64,000 nt of DNA from Antedon mediterranea (lineage: Eukaryota; Echinodermata; Crinoidea; Comatulida; Antedonidae): the NCBI RefSeq assembly GCF_964355755.1, contig NC_092672.1, positions 17,668,501-17,732,500 of the forward strand, in the 5' to 3' direction. Both the position numbers and the translations under genes were made by a program. Below are positions 1 to 11,596 of the stretch, in pieces. Every line of letters starts with the position of its first letter. Positions within the stretch are counted from its first letter, which is position 1. A model generated the notes under the pieces. That model had not been told where the DNA came from and made no database searches. It saw only the letters and a program-made list of their open reading frames with translations.

Positions 1-1188
1 TAAAATGGGACAAAGTTTTTATTTAAATTAATAAACATTGTATTTTTTATCAATTTTCAAATAAAAACTATCTACTAGTATTTTTAAATATAGTCAAAAT
101 AAAATTTTTTTTAATAACATAACAACAATCCATTTTTCCTTTCCATAGCTACAGAGTAAAATTACAAATTGTACAGCTAGTTTCATTCTATATAAATAAA
201 AATCATCTGAAATAATGAGCAAAAGCATAATAATCGCAATATTTTCGATTAAGTATGATTTTTTTTAATGATTTTCATTATTTACAAAGTTACCATCCCC
301 AAATTATACTATGCGCCCTCTACATAGTTTTAAGATGAAGGCTTATGATTGGTTGAAAGTTGGAAAGCGTAACCAGGAAGTAACAGCAATGCTGGCCTGG
401 AACAATTGGCCTAGCTAGGCCTACATTAATCTTGTTTTTTAATATTTATACTAAAATAAGTTGTGTTTAAAGGCAAGTAAATCAATTGTTACCTTTCTAT
501 TATTAATTATGATTATTAAAAGTTTAAATTAGTTATCTTGTAATTCTTAGGCCCTTCTGTTATTAAAGTATTCCTTTAGGCTAGGCCTAATCTAGGCCTA
601 GGCAATTTAAGCTAGGCCTAGACTGACTTACATTGTGTTCGGTAGCCTTCGCATTGGCTAAGTAGTATTTATTCTCTCAAATAAAAAGTTTATTAACTTG
701 ACGATAATCTTGTAATGCTAGGCTTCAGGGGTGCTTAGTAATATAGTATGTTAGCCTAGATCATGCTTCAGTGTCAAACATAGCAGTTTTTTAAAAGATC
801 GATTTAGATGTACATGAATTGATTTGACAAAGTAAGATCTAAATATAAAATAATAAAAAGTGAAAACTTTTTTTTCCTTGAACAAACAATTAATAACCCA
901 CTGAAACTGAATAATATCTATAGTTAGCATACAAGTAATGTGTTATTATATTTTTCTCCAACAGAAATTATATTTAAACACCGTGGTACAGAACATTCTT
1001 TTAAGAAAATACTTAGTAAAGTATAACAGTTGAGGTTAGTGACAGAGAATTGACTTTCAACATAACAAACAAAGGATTAAGTACTTTCCTTAACTCTTGC
1101 GACGAGCGTCAGGATGACGTGGCCGAAAGGGTCAAACATATTCGGAATACCAACCAATATCAAATATAAAATTCCACTTTCAGGGTAG
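1..1188. other. No gene seen; AT-rich DNA with AGGCCTA word cluster
   Basis: No reading frame of note. Between about 405 and 620 the palindromic words GGCCTAG and AGGCCTA recur many times. From about 1090 the sequence may belong to the 5' side of the decayed gene that starts at 1189. A possible acceptor (TTCCACTTTCAG) ends at 1182. Confidence 0.5.
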
Positions 1189-2085
1189 GTCATCATATAC
1201 AGATATTATATCCGGAAGCGTGCACTTGCGCAAAGAAACGGCATATCTCGAGAAGAGTCCGCATTATTTTCATGGGATGAACAGTGTTTCATATGTGGTA
1301 AGCCCGAAAATAAAAAGAAGTGTGTATTTTTAACAAAAGTAAATGTGAAGCCAAAAGAGGTACGTCACAAAATATTAGAAATTGCCAGTGAAATTAATGA
1401 CACTGCTGTCATACAGCGTCTTTCTTTTCATGAGGATATTTTTGTTTTAAATGCAAAATATCACAAGCGATGTTATCAAACATACACATGTAAACGTAAC
1501 ATACAAACAAAAACACACACACTAAACATTAAGGCGGAAAACAATGTAGATAGCTTAGTTAAATCAACTTTTCAACATTTTAAACCTGTTTTAGATAATG
1601 GTAATATTGTTCTTTTATGTGACATGCGAAATTTCTACAATGAATGTCTTGTGAATAGTGATTCACATGTAAAGACACCGATAAGATCATTTTTTATAAT
1701 TTAATCAAAAGTTGATGAAATTGTATGGTGATGAATTGACATTTTATAGTCAAAAAGGGTCAGCAGATGTTGTATGTAAAAGTTCAATGATGTCTATAGG
1801 ACATGTACTGAAAGAAATCCAAAATATTGAAACTGGAACTGATGCCAACATTAGTGCAGATTGGGATGAGAATGAGGATCACATTCTTTACAAAGCTGCT
1901 AGCATTCTTCGTAGAGATATAGAGAACATCGATCCAACAACACACTATCCAACTGCAGATGAAGTTCATCTTGAAACATCTGCTACTTTCCTTCTACACA
2001 CACTGCGACGATTCCTCCAGTTGTTATGTGACAAACAAGCATTTGAATCATTAAATGAAAACCATGTGTCTCCGTATGAGATTAG
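1189..2085 (+). pseudogene. 5' part of decayed CXC/PIN-like repetitive gene
   Basis: An open frame from 1189 reads an N-terminal zinc-binding segment: CFICGK, then a further Cys, then AKYHKRCYQTYT, ending at a stop at 1702-1704. The reading then moves to another frame near 1705 (MKLYGDELTFYSQKGSADVV) and continues to LLHTLRRFLQLLCDKQ near 2038. Beyond about 2086 the sequence is an inserted LINE tail. The family is one I have seen as a large repetitive, transposon-like protein in invertebrate genomes. I do not know its biochemical role and do not assign a superfamily. Frame changes and the insertions show it is dead here. It continues at 4807. Confidence 0.75.
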
Positions 2086-2533
2086 ACGTAGGTATATATA
2101 TAATGTGAAATGTGTTTTATTTAGAACATATTGTGTAAATATGTATTGTGCTACATTATGGTGCAACTATAATCAAGGTACCTTGCGATCTCTCCAGGTA
2201 TGCTACAATAATGGTTTAAGAATGTTGTTGCAAAGGCCTCGACATTGCAGTGCCAGCCTCATGTTTACGGAATGTAGAATTCCCTCTTTTTATAAATTGT
2301 TAAGAATATCAATATATGGCCTGATGTGTAGACTTAATGCAAGCAAAAATATTTTAATCTCAACGATTATAAGCAATGTCTTAGTTAAGTCGAAGATGCT
2401 CTCCAGATGGAATGCCATCCTGAGATGAGTAGTAGTAATTTTGTTTATTTTATTTATTTCATTTATATGTAATTTACTTTCTATGGACCAGAGTTTCCGA
2501 AATAAAAGATTGAATGAATGAATGAATGAATTA
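2086..2533 (+). mobile_element. 5'-truncated CR1/L2/jockey-group LINE, 3' end
   Basis: The frame ending at 2428 changes at about 2086 from the host gene to the C-terminal region of a non-LTR reverse transcriptase: a SLQVCYNNGLRMLLQRPRH block, then SASLMF and an ISIYGL stretch. About 80 bp of 3' UTR follow, ending in AATAAA and a (TGAA)n tail at 2512-2532, typical of CR1/L2-group elements that end in short microsatellites. The left junction is judged from the protein only and may be off by 20 bp. Confidence 0.75.
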
Positions 2534-2952
2534 CTATAGAGCCCCTTTCTCACAGATGTGCCTGCAATATACCGGTATTATGCTGGCGTCGTGCCGATAT
2601 CGTTACCGGCATATACCCATTCTCATCGGACTATCGTGCCGGAAATATAACCGATATATACCGACTTTCTGAGAGAAAGGAGTCGGGCATATTCGGCCAA
2701 TAAAAAGTCTCTGACAAAATTATTGAGGGCGTCCTTTATTGTTATTATTTTTGTCTAGCGATATATGGCGGCGAATTTTAAGTTACAGATTATCTTCCTT
2801 TATATAGCATATATTTATGCAATACATGCTATGTACAGTATATTGTGCATATATTATACAGGTAGAGCAATTAATTAGCCGTTCCTTTAGAAGGCTGTAC
2901 AATTTACAAGGCGACGAAGGGTCAGGCACCAACAAAGAGCTATGCCATAGCC

Positions 2953-3784
2953 GGGATATGACCGGTTGGGCCGCCGACAAGTTGAGCCGCCGGTAATTTC
3001 TATGAAACGCCCAGTGCGTCTTTTACGACATTTCGCGTAGTGATAGAGGGGTGTCCTAGTACATAAGTTCATGGTCTTTAGGTTTATGGTGTCATGAAAA
3101 TAAATAATAATTACATACTATAATTTTGTTGGTTTGAACCGCCATAACAACACAGCAAAGGAAAGTAGTCATATTTAATAATTTAATTGTTTTTAATCTT
3201 TCAAATCTTTCAAATTCTTTCAAGTCCAGTGCACTCCATAATATTTTTCTCGCGTAAAATCATGTTGTCTCTCAGGACTAATAATAGAGTATTGATACTC
3301 TTCGAATGAGGTTAAATAATTATTATTTTTTATCTACTATCTTTTAATATCATATTTTATTGAATTTTACAATGTTAATACACAAAATATTTTACTAAAA
3401 AACGGTGATTTTATGCAATTATTTTACCGAAAAATGGAGTAGGCCTAGTTCATACAACTGCCGCCTAAAGGGGGCAACATGTTTACGTCATTTTTGGCTA
3501 AAAACGATCATTTTCGGTCACGTTTTAGGCCTTATATTTTGGAATCTACAAGTCAGATATTCATAATTATTTCTCTTTAATTATAATATTTAATAATATA
3601 TACTAAAAACCGTGATATATAAACTTTGGAATATACATCGTTATATCTAATAATTAATATAAATAGAACTTCTATTAAATAAATAGAAACGAGCACCGGC
3701 GAAAGTAAGCATTTGGCGTTTCATAGAAAATAACGTTTTTCTGGCGGCGGCTCAACTTGTCGGCGGCTCAACTTGGCCTAATCC
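2953..3784. mobile_element. TU/foldback-like element 1 (832 bp) with 8-bp target duplication
   Basis: It is flanked by the direct repeat CCATAGCC at 2945-2952 and 3785-3792. Its inverted ends carry repeats of a 16-bp word, CGGCGGCTCAACTTGT in the right-arm sense, with a mirrored TCTATGAAACGCC further in (2997-3010 and 3715-3727). The interior is AT-rich and non-coding. Long inverted repeats made of short direct repeats, plus an 8-bp duplication, match the known layout of sea urchin TU elements. The family assignment is inference. Confidence 0.8.
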
Positions 3785-4119
3785 CCATAGCCTAGGCCTA
3801 TTTATAGATTATGCTACAAATTTCTTCTTGTCCCCTTATTTTAAGCAGCTCTCTTATCTCATTATCCCTCCAGTTCGACATTATTATTGTTAATTGAATT
3901 GAATCGGCGCCAAAGTGATACACTTGACCGCGCAAGGTGGCAAAGCCTCGACGAGGAATTAAATATAACCCCGGAGGAATAATAACGGCGTTACGTTTTC
4001 ACAGAATGCCCGTCTGGAATTGCGGGGAATATCCCTAGAATATTACTAGGTCTAAAGCAGGTCATGTCGATGCCGGCATCACAGAAAACCATACCGGCAA
4101 GGTAATGGTCCCGCAATAT

Positions 4120-4765
4120 CAGGCCCGTAGCCAGGGGGGGGGGGGGTTTATGGTTCGGGCGAACCCCCCCTTTTACAGCGAACCCCTGTAGAGGATTATA
4201 GTGAATATTAATATTTTACACTATAATATCTATGGTATCAAGTACTGTAGTTCACATTATGGCATCCGATTATTTTTTTCTAGACCACCAGCCGATACGT
4301 ACTAAAATGTATCAATATCACCTATTTACATATTTATATTCCTCAACAAATTTCTGTAAATAAATATTATAGATAGAGCTAGCAAATAGCATTTGCCTTC
4401 GCCCAGTGTGCTTTTTTCGGGGCTGCTCCTAGATATACGTTCGCATTGAACTTGAACGCAAAACAAAATACGGAGTAAATGATCAAACAATCGGCGGTTC
4501 CGCACAGAGCACGCGCATCTAACATACGGCAACAAATAGTTATCGTCATTTAAATTATCGACGTGTTTGAGGAGGAGGAAAAAAGTACGATCTTTTTGCT
4601 CATTGGTTATATATAGCATGCTGCACGAGAGTGTCTTTTCCGGCCATCTAGGGGTGTCATTTAACAAAATTCGCTTCGCATCAGGCTGGGGGAGGGGGGT
4701 GGTGGGGTTTGACCCAAATATTTAGTGTCTGAACCCCCCCTTGACAGATCCTGGCTACGGCCCTG
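4120..4765. mobile_element. hAT-like MITE with CAGG..CGTAGCCAGG ends
   Basis: The left end CAGGCCCGTAGCCAGG at 4120 is matched in inverse by CCTGGCTACGGCCCTG ending at 4765. G- and C-runs lie just inside both ends. The flanks share AATAT (4115-4119 and 4766-4770). Ends of the form CAGGGGCGTAGCCAG are common in hAT-type MITEs of animals, which usually make 8-bp duplications; only five bases match here, so the class is tentative. A 113-codon minus-strand frame inside has no recognisable content. Confidence 0.7.
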
Positions 4766-4806
4766 AATATCCATGGCACACAGCTCTGTGAGAAAGGGGC
4801 TCTAGT

Positions 4807-7800
4807 GAATGTCTAATATACTGCTGTCGTGGAAAAACCCAAGTAATACCACCGTTCCACATTGGCCTCATGGTTCAACTTCAACATGAATAATGGAAGT
4901 CGAAACATTATAGAAACACTCAACGCATATGGCATGTGTGCAAGCTACGACGAACTTCGGACCTTTCAAACAACGGCAGCTGAGAACCCAACATGTAGAG
5001 CCAATGATGGTGTTTATATTCCACCGGGGATTCTACAAGGCCAAGAAAGAGGTTATAGCCTAATACAAGAAGGAGATGATAATGTGGACATAAATGTTGA
5101 AACTATAGATGGAAAAAACAAATACCACTCAATGGCTCGAGTCATCTTCCAAGACCAAAACAAACATTCAGGACCCCTTATACAAAAACTTGAACGATCG
5201 AAAAAAAAGACACTCAAATGTGACGACATTTCATTTCTAAAGCGAAGGTCATTTGAAAAGCCAAAGGTTAGACCAGAGCCATCATTATTTCCAAAGAAAT
5301 TTGATATCAACTCAGATTACATTGACAAGTTTCCAACGTTTTATTCCACCGAGGACATTGTGTGGAGTTTGCTTCGCCAAGTATCAAGAGGCATATATAA
5401 TATACCACAGCATATACACTATTCTCATTCACAAGTGATTCCCTTATGGACAGGTTTTAATTCAACTAAGTCAAAGAGAAATATGGAAAGTGTCACGGTC
5501 ATTGCATATCCACCCATTATAAAAGCACCACCATCTGATATGAGCACTGTATACACAACACTCATACGAGGCAAGGAGTTAGCAGAGAAGTGTGGACAAC
5601 CTTTTCATATACATACATTTGACCAGCAGCTATACGCTATTGTATAAAATGGTACGATTAAGTCACCAACAGGATTTTCCTAACCTTGTAAATCGCCTAG
5701 GCGGATTTCACACAATGGCAACTTTTATTCCATGTATTGAAAAAATCTGGGGAGATGCAGGCCTAAAAGATATGTTGGCGGATTCTAATGTGTTCGCTCC
5801 AGCAAGTGTGGAGATGATGTTGTCAGGAAAGCAGTTCCATCGAGCAGTCAGGGGACTGACCTTGGTTTATGAAGCACTTATCCATCAGCTCATTCACAAT
5901 TTTTGTATATGGTTAGATGAAAGAAAGCAGATTGAAGATCTAGACGAGTGTGTAACAGAGTTATGCTTTGTAAAAAGATGTTTGCAACTAGCAGACACAT
6001 ATCGAATGAAAACATAACTGACCTCACTGCAATGAAAGAGAAATTAATACCTCTTTTGGAAGAATTTATTGCATGTGGACGGCAAGCTTCTTCGACGTTT
6101 GCTTTCTGGGAGCATTTTCTTAACGTCATACAAATAATGCTTTCCAAAATAAGAGCAGAAAGAGAAGGTGACTGGAAGTTACATATTTGCAGCCACATGA
6201 ACATGCTGCCATATTTGTTTGTTGCAGACCGACCAAATTATGCTCGATGGGGAACACTGTATAGTTTAGAAATGATTAATTCCCTCCCTGAATCGGTTTC
6301 TAAGGCATTTGATGATGGAAAGTTTTCAGTGAGACAGACACCAGGGAAGTTTAAGGGAATTTGGACAGACATGGGAGTGGAGACGACAATTATAAAAGAT
6401 AGCAAGAGCCATAGCGGCATAATAGGATTGACTCGTAGAGGTTCAGCTGTACTGAGGTGGACATGCATACGGCACATTCTAGGTCAGTATGCCAAAATGA
6501 TGCATCAGAGAAGTGGAAAGAAAACTGCTGATACCGATTGTCATGAGCAAACTAAACCAGCCCTGATGAAAAGAGATGAATCAGATGCACAACAAATAAT
6601 AAATCACATACACAATAACATGACCGATCCATTTGCTACATCATCACACCCACCAATGCTTGTAAACTTGGGCACAGGACTTGTTTCTACAAAGGAAATA
6701 AATGATTCACTATCAAACATTGCTGCTAAAGGCCAGAAGATGTTAGATGACTTTGTCAATTCTCGCTTGGTTGTAAATCCAGGGAAGAACAAATCTTTCT
6801 ACCATCCAATTACAAGGTCTGGGGTGAAAACTTACAGACATCTCATGAAAACTACAAATGTAAAAATCAAAGGAAAGTTGAAAAAAATAGCTCTATCACC
6901 AGAATTGATATATGAAAGAGCACTTTCTTTGTCAAGTGTTAGACCAGAGGTGAACTTGACCACAGTTCTAAGTTATCCTGTAACTGCTATTCCACCATCA
7001 TTATTCAAAGAAGATGGAAGTAGACGAAGAACAAAAAAATCAGACCTGCTTCATGCCCTTGAGGACAATGTGAAACATTTAACCACAGCAGACCTCCCAC
7101 AATCAGAACTAACATCTGCTGTTTTAATAGACGCAATGGCGGACTTGCAAAAAATGAACGTTACGAATATGACATCATTCGCCGATATTGGAGATTTTTG
7201 TTTCGAGAAAATCAAGAAGCTGCTCTGTTCGAATGAAGAGGTGCATTTGGTTTTTGATAGGTATGATGATGAACAACCACCAAACGATGAAGAGAGAGAT
7301 CGTAGGTGTCGTGTTGTTAATAATATCGCTACCAAGTTGAAAAAAACAGACCACTTCCAAATTGGAAAACCTTTATGGGTGTTTCGCATAACAAGGGGGA
7401 GCTGACTAATTTTATTTCAAGCTATGTCGAGGAAAAGGCAAATCAACACCCTGAAATATTTAAGGCTGGAAATAGAATGTTATTTATTGCAGGCGGATAT
7501 CAAATGAGATTGATGTCAAAGGTGGTAAATCAGACAGGGATTAATGAAATTGTAGAAGACTTATCGTCAACTCATACTGAAGCTGATACAAGAATGCTCT
7601 TGCATGCCACGCATGTTAACAACCGAATTATCACTATACATGCTAAGGGACGGCTAATTGTTCAGTCTCCAGATACAGACGTGCTAGTTCTTTTGACACA
7701 TTATTGTCAAGAAATGCAGGAATTAGTGAAGTTTGGTTTGAGACTGAGCACATGACCAAGATGTTAGATCTTAGAAGGTATATTCCAGTGCATTCAATTG

Positions 7801-8459
7801 CTGATCGGATTGGGAAAGAAGTTAGTAAAGGGTTGCCAGCTGCACATTCCCTTACAGGATGTGACACAATCTCATCATTATTTGGAGTAGGAAAGAAAAC
7901 ATTGTTCCATATTGCTGAAAATGCCAAAAGAACACTTAAATAATCTTCAAGATCTTAATGATGATGACATAGATAAAGCTGTGAACTCTTCAAGGAAATT
8001 TGTTGCTAATCTTTATGATACTACTATGCGATTTGAAGGAACACGTGAATGTCTCAATAAGCTACGGGTTCGTATGGCAACAACACGTTGTGCATCAGTA
8101 TCAAAAATTCCACCATGTGAAGCATCATTCCTGTGCAACACGTCAAACGTGCATCATGGCAGACAAAGACATGGTATAAATCGCATGTGGCAAAACCAGA
8201 ACTTCCGAACCCTATTGGAAACGGTTGGGAATTCAATGATAATGGTGTAATGAGTCTTGTTTTTTTTAAAGGCCAAACTGCATTAGACAAATTGCAAAAT
8301 CTGTTTTGTGCATGTGTAGGGAAAAGCAAATGTACCAACAATTGCCCCTGCTACACAGATAGATTAGGATGTTCAGAAGTATGCCGTTGTGAAAGTGGAG
8401 AAAACTGCAATAATCCATATAATGGTAAGGAATTGACAGACGATACAGACGACCCATAA
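4807..8459 (+). pseudogene. 3' part of decayed CXC/PIN-like repetitive gene
   Basis: Resumes the gene of 1189-2085 after the insertion stack. Pieces in order, each in a shifted frame: about 4838-5647 (TLNAYGMCASYDELRTFQ), 5650-6000 (VNRLGGFHTMATFI, FHRAVRGLTLVYEAL), 5990-7395 (the longest, holding YLFVADRPNYARWGTLY), 7375-7755 (HTEADTRMLLHATHV, then SPDTDVLVLL), 7704-7943 (AAHSLTGCDTISSLFGVGKK), 7912-8250, and 8133-8459 with a cysteine-rich end (CACVGKSKCTNNCPC, GCSEVCRC). The spaced acidic motifs and the TGCDT..GxGKK block resemble PIN/FEN-type nuclease cores. The tail resembles the Tesmin/TSO1 CXC DNA-binding domain. That combination suggests a DNA-handling enzyme of a mobile element, but this is inference. 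At least six frame breaks mean no product. Confidence 0.75.
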
Positions 8460-8739
8460 TTTTGTCAAGATGTTTAGGGTTTGGCTGCACATTTCACTAA
8501 GTTGTTAATACAGTACATTTATTTTGTACCCTTTTATTTTGTTTGTTAATATTCAATTAAATAATTTAAATAATGATAAATATTATTTAAAGAAAGTAGT
8601 CTTCTTTACAATTTAAATTTGCAGTCAGTTGGGCTAAACAAAAAACCTTCAATTATATGCAAAATGAATTTACCATGCTAGGTTTTTATTCAGGTAACAA
8701 AAAAACAATGTATTATTAAATATTTTTATTTATTTTATT
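8460..8739. other. No gene seen; AT-rich spacer
   Basis: AT-rich DNA after the decayed CXC gene, probably including its 3' UTR. No inverted repeat matching the region before 1189 was found that would mark transposon ends. Confidence 0.4.
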
Positions 8740-9080
8740 TTATGTCTTTAGGCAATGTGGCCAAGGATTACCAATAGTGAATTAATCACTGTCCTATCAG
8801 ATAGGTGGTAATCCCCCTGATACAGAGGCTATTGTGTGAACCAGTTCACCGGGGTAACCCCCTACTCTTTTTCGAATAATGAACTGGGTTCTTTAAAGTA
8901 CACACAGGTTATAACTGTGTACACTGGACCTACGGTTTATAGTCCTTATCCGAGAAGACTTGTTCCACCACCAGAACTAGGAGCGAGTCGGCCTCGAACC
9001 CTTGCCGATGTTGTTGTTGGCTCTTTAGGTACGATAAACGGTGCCCCTGCCTTAACCGCTCGGCCATATAAAATGAAACC
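8740..9080 (-). mobile_element. tRNA-derived SINE
   Basis: Read on the minus strand from about 9077, it starts with a Leu/Ser-tRNA-like head: A box TGGCCGAGCGGTTAAGGC (complement of 9049-9066) and B box GGTTCGAGGCC (complement of about 8990-9000). A body follows with CTTTAAAGAACCCAGTTC and AAAAGAGTAGGGGG words, seen in SINEs of deuterostome invertebrates, and then an A-rich (ATAAA)n tail near 8715-8750. A working tRNA gene is excluded because no acceptor stem closes the structure. The 84-codon frame over this stretch on the plus strand is spurious. Confidence 0.85.
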
Positions 9081-9489
9081 AGTTCTGTGAAATCTGAATT
9101 CTGAAAAACTTCAATAAATATATGATTCTATAGAAACTACATGTCTTATCAGAATAACATTATAATCAAATAATACAATAGTAATTAAAGGAGAAAAAGT
9201 GTATAAATAATAATTATCTGAACTGTAGATGATATGCAAAATTTTTTATTATATATATGGTAATAAGCACAAAGCAAAATAAACATGTGTAAAAGTGATA
9301 ATTACCGATTACACAAAATAAGTATTTAAAAAAGATATACTGTAGGCCTATATCATATTACATCACCACCCTCTCCCAATTATTATCTATCTATATCTAT
9401 ATATTAATTTTAGATTTATATATTAGATGTTTCATCGTTGTATACTAATATCCCTCACGAAAGAAGGAGCTGACGCATGTATTTTAAAT

Positions 9490-10597
9490 TACAAACACAA
9501 TCAAGGCAAAACGCCTACTAAAGCTCATTTGCGATAACTGGTCATGTTGATATTAACCAACAACAATTTTATTTTTGGATGACCATTACCTTCACATTCA
9601 TGGCACAGCGATGGGCACAACAATGGCGCCATCTTTTGCAAATTTATTTATGGGACAATTTGAGGCGAATTTTGTGTCCCTCTGACCTAATAAACCACTT
9701 GTTTGGTTAGATACATTGACGACATCTTCATGATCTGGACCATGGTGGAGATAATTTGGAAACTTTTCTTCTCAATATTAATTTAGCCCACCCAACTATG
9801 AAATTTACAGCTACCAAATCCACTAAAACATACCGTACAGTCAAGCATTACGTATCTGTTCTTCAGATTTAGATTTTCAGAATACAAGAAAGGAAGGAAT
9901 ACATCGAAACTGCTATAAGGAAAGCAAAAGATATTCCTCAATGTCAAACACTGACGTACAAACCATGTCAGCCAAATTCGATCAGAGTGCCATTGGTCAC
10001 AACTTATCACCCTAGGTTTCCTCTTGAGAAACATATGCCCATTCTACAGTCCATAGAACGTCTCAGGAACCACCCATTATTGCATTTCGTAGACCTCCCA
10101 ACCTTCGTGATATATTAGTCAGATCCAAATTTAAGAGTGAAATTAACTCTCATGACAGCCAAAATTTGGGCAGTCACCTTTGCGGAAAATCTTGCAAAAC
10201 TTGTTCATTGGTTGATTCTACTGAAAAATTTAAGAGTAACCAAACTGGCCGCATTTTTCGGATAAGACAATCAATTAATTGTCTAACCAAAAACGTCATT
10301 TATCTCATATACTGTAATATTTGTGGCAAACAGTACGTCGGGGAAACAAAACACACTCTCCGTATGAGAATGACACAACACAGATCAGCTATCAAAACAT
10401 TAAAGCTTGATCAACCTGTAGCCGAACATTTTAATTTAGCTGGTCATTCGATTGCAAATTTCAGAGTTATTGCAATAGACCACGATGTCAAATGGAGCGA
10501 CAAAACTCGCAAAGACAAAGAAAACTACTGGGAATTACAACTTAAAACCACAAAACATTTTGGACTTAACATTAGGAACATATTCCCAGATCGGTAA
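9490..10597 (+). mobile_element. Penelope-like retroelement, 5'-truncated, RT remnant plus GIY-YIG endonuclease
   Basis: The reverse transcriptase end is broken into frames: [20 protein letters not shown] near 9600, the catalytic RYIDDIFMIW near 9705-9740, then RVPLVTTYHPRF and LEKHMPILQSIERL near 9985-10060 and FRRPPNLRDILVRSKFKS near 10087. An intact 143-codon stretch (10166-10597) holds the GIY-YIG nuclease: cysteine-rich linker HLCGKSCKTC, core NVIYLIYCNICGKQYVGET, and the following RMRMTQHRS. The order RT then GIY-YIG is the hallmark of EN-positive Penelope-like elements. The 5' half of RT is missing and several frames are broken, so the copy is dead, although the nuclease frame stays open. 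Confidence 0.9.
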
Positions 10598-11219
10598 AAT
10601 TATTCCATTGACTACCAAAATATAACTTTCAATATAAACCACCATTTAAGCTGTTTTTTTAGTTCCATTCCATTTTGTTTAGCGTCTTTTATTTTCGTAA
10701 AGTCTGGACAGAAAAGTAATAAAGTTTCATATCTAGTATTGCTTTCATTTTTTAGCATACAGATATTTTAAAGTGAAGGTATAGTGATAACAGAATCAAT
10801 GGCCAAAAAATAATTTTGTTCTTCTTGGTACAATTTGTTTTTATTTTGATAATTTTACAACATTATAGATTGTAGGTAATTTAAACGATTGTAATGATTT
10901 TTTAATTCCGATTGTACTGTAATGTTTAGTTTAGTTGTTTTGAAGTTTAACATGTTTTAATTCCCATTGGATTTTGTTTAACTTTGTGGTTAACTACCAC
11001 CTTTATTCATTCAATGTTACATAAACAACAATTACACAATCTCATATATATTTACCTTATTATCTGCATATTTTTTGTTATGTTATCTATTATATAAAAT
11101 ATATTGCATATTTAATAAAAAAAGTTGTTTAGTTATGAAACGTTTGTTAACTTATTTATCATAATTTGTGTGTCTTTCAGTTTATATATTTGTATATATA
11201 TATACAGGTATAAACAAAT
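10598..11219. other. No gene seen; diverged short repeats
   Basis: AT-rich. Around 10870-10990 a diverged word (TTTTAATTCCGATTGTACTG and relatives) recurs, and the same word recurs at 12880-13090. The intervening 1.9 kb may therefore have been inserted into one repeat array. Confidence 0.45.
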
Positions 11220-11345
11220 CAGGCAAAGAACATTAATTCTAAACCGCCCGGTGATATACTGAAATTTAATTAATTAATTTGAAACGATAAAGATGAGGAA
11301 ATCTGTGAGAATGAGAAAAAGTCACCCCAACCGAGACTCGAACTC
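11220..11345 (-). mobile_element. tRNA-like SINE fragment
   Basis: The complement of 11328-11345 reads a B-box-like GAGTTCGAGTCTCGGTTGG, followed by a short body. No convincing A box is left, so this is a degenerate fragment. Confidence 0.45.
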
Positions 11346-11596
11346 ATTCACACGTATATATATAGAAATACATACTATATATATCAAACATACATACATA
11401 CAACATATACACATATGCATAAAATTAACATTAAAACCAACGATAAAAATATACACAAATATAATACATTAGACCTATATACACTGGTATAAAAAAAACC
11501 TATAAAAACTGTCAAGTAATAAAATGGAAATGTATATACACAAATTAAAAGTATAATATACGTATACATACAGACAATATACTTTTCCATTAAAGC
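11346..11596. repeat. Simple TA/CATA-rich DNA
   Basis: Runs of ATAC, ATAT and CATA; no gene. The 68-codon minus-strand frame here is low-complexity. Confidence 0.5.

Larger units (their letters stand above)
2539..4802. mobile_element. TA-flanked inverted-repeat DNA element (2.26 kb, non-coding)
   Basis: The left end GAGCCCCTTTCTCACAGA at 2539 is matched in inverse by TCTGTGAGAAAGGGGCTC ending at 4802. Both ends are flanked by TA (2537-2538 and 4803-4804). The subterminal TGTGCC and GCAATAT words are also mirrored. No transposase frame is present. Two younger insertions account for about 1.5 kb (2953-3784 and 4120-4765), so the original element was about 0.8 kb, MITE-sized. The TA flank would fit Tc1/mariner-like or other TA-targeting elements; the superfamily is not settled. 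Confidence 0.8.

Noticed and set aside
4326-4667. 113-codon minus-strand frame inside the hAT-like MITE
   Set aside because: Lies wholly inside a non-autonomous element and has no recognisable motif.
9000-9077. Functional tRNA-Leu/Ser gene on the minus strand
   Set aside because: A and B boxes are present but no acceptor stem can be closed, and a SINE body with A-rich tail follows.
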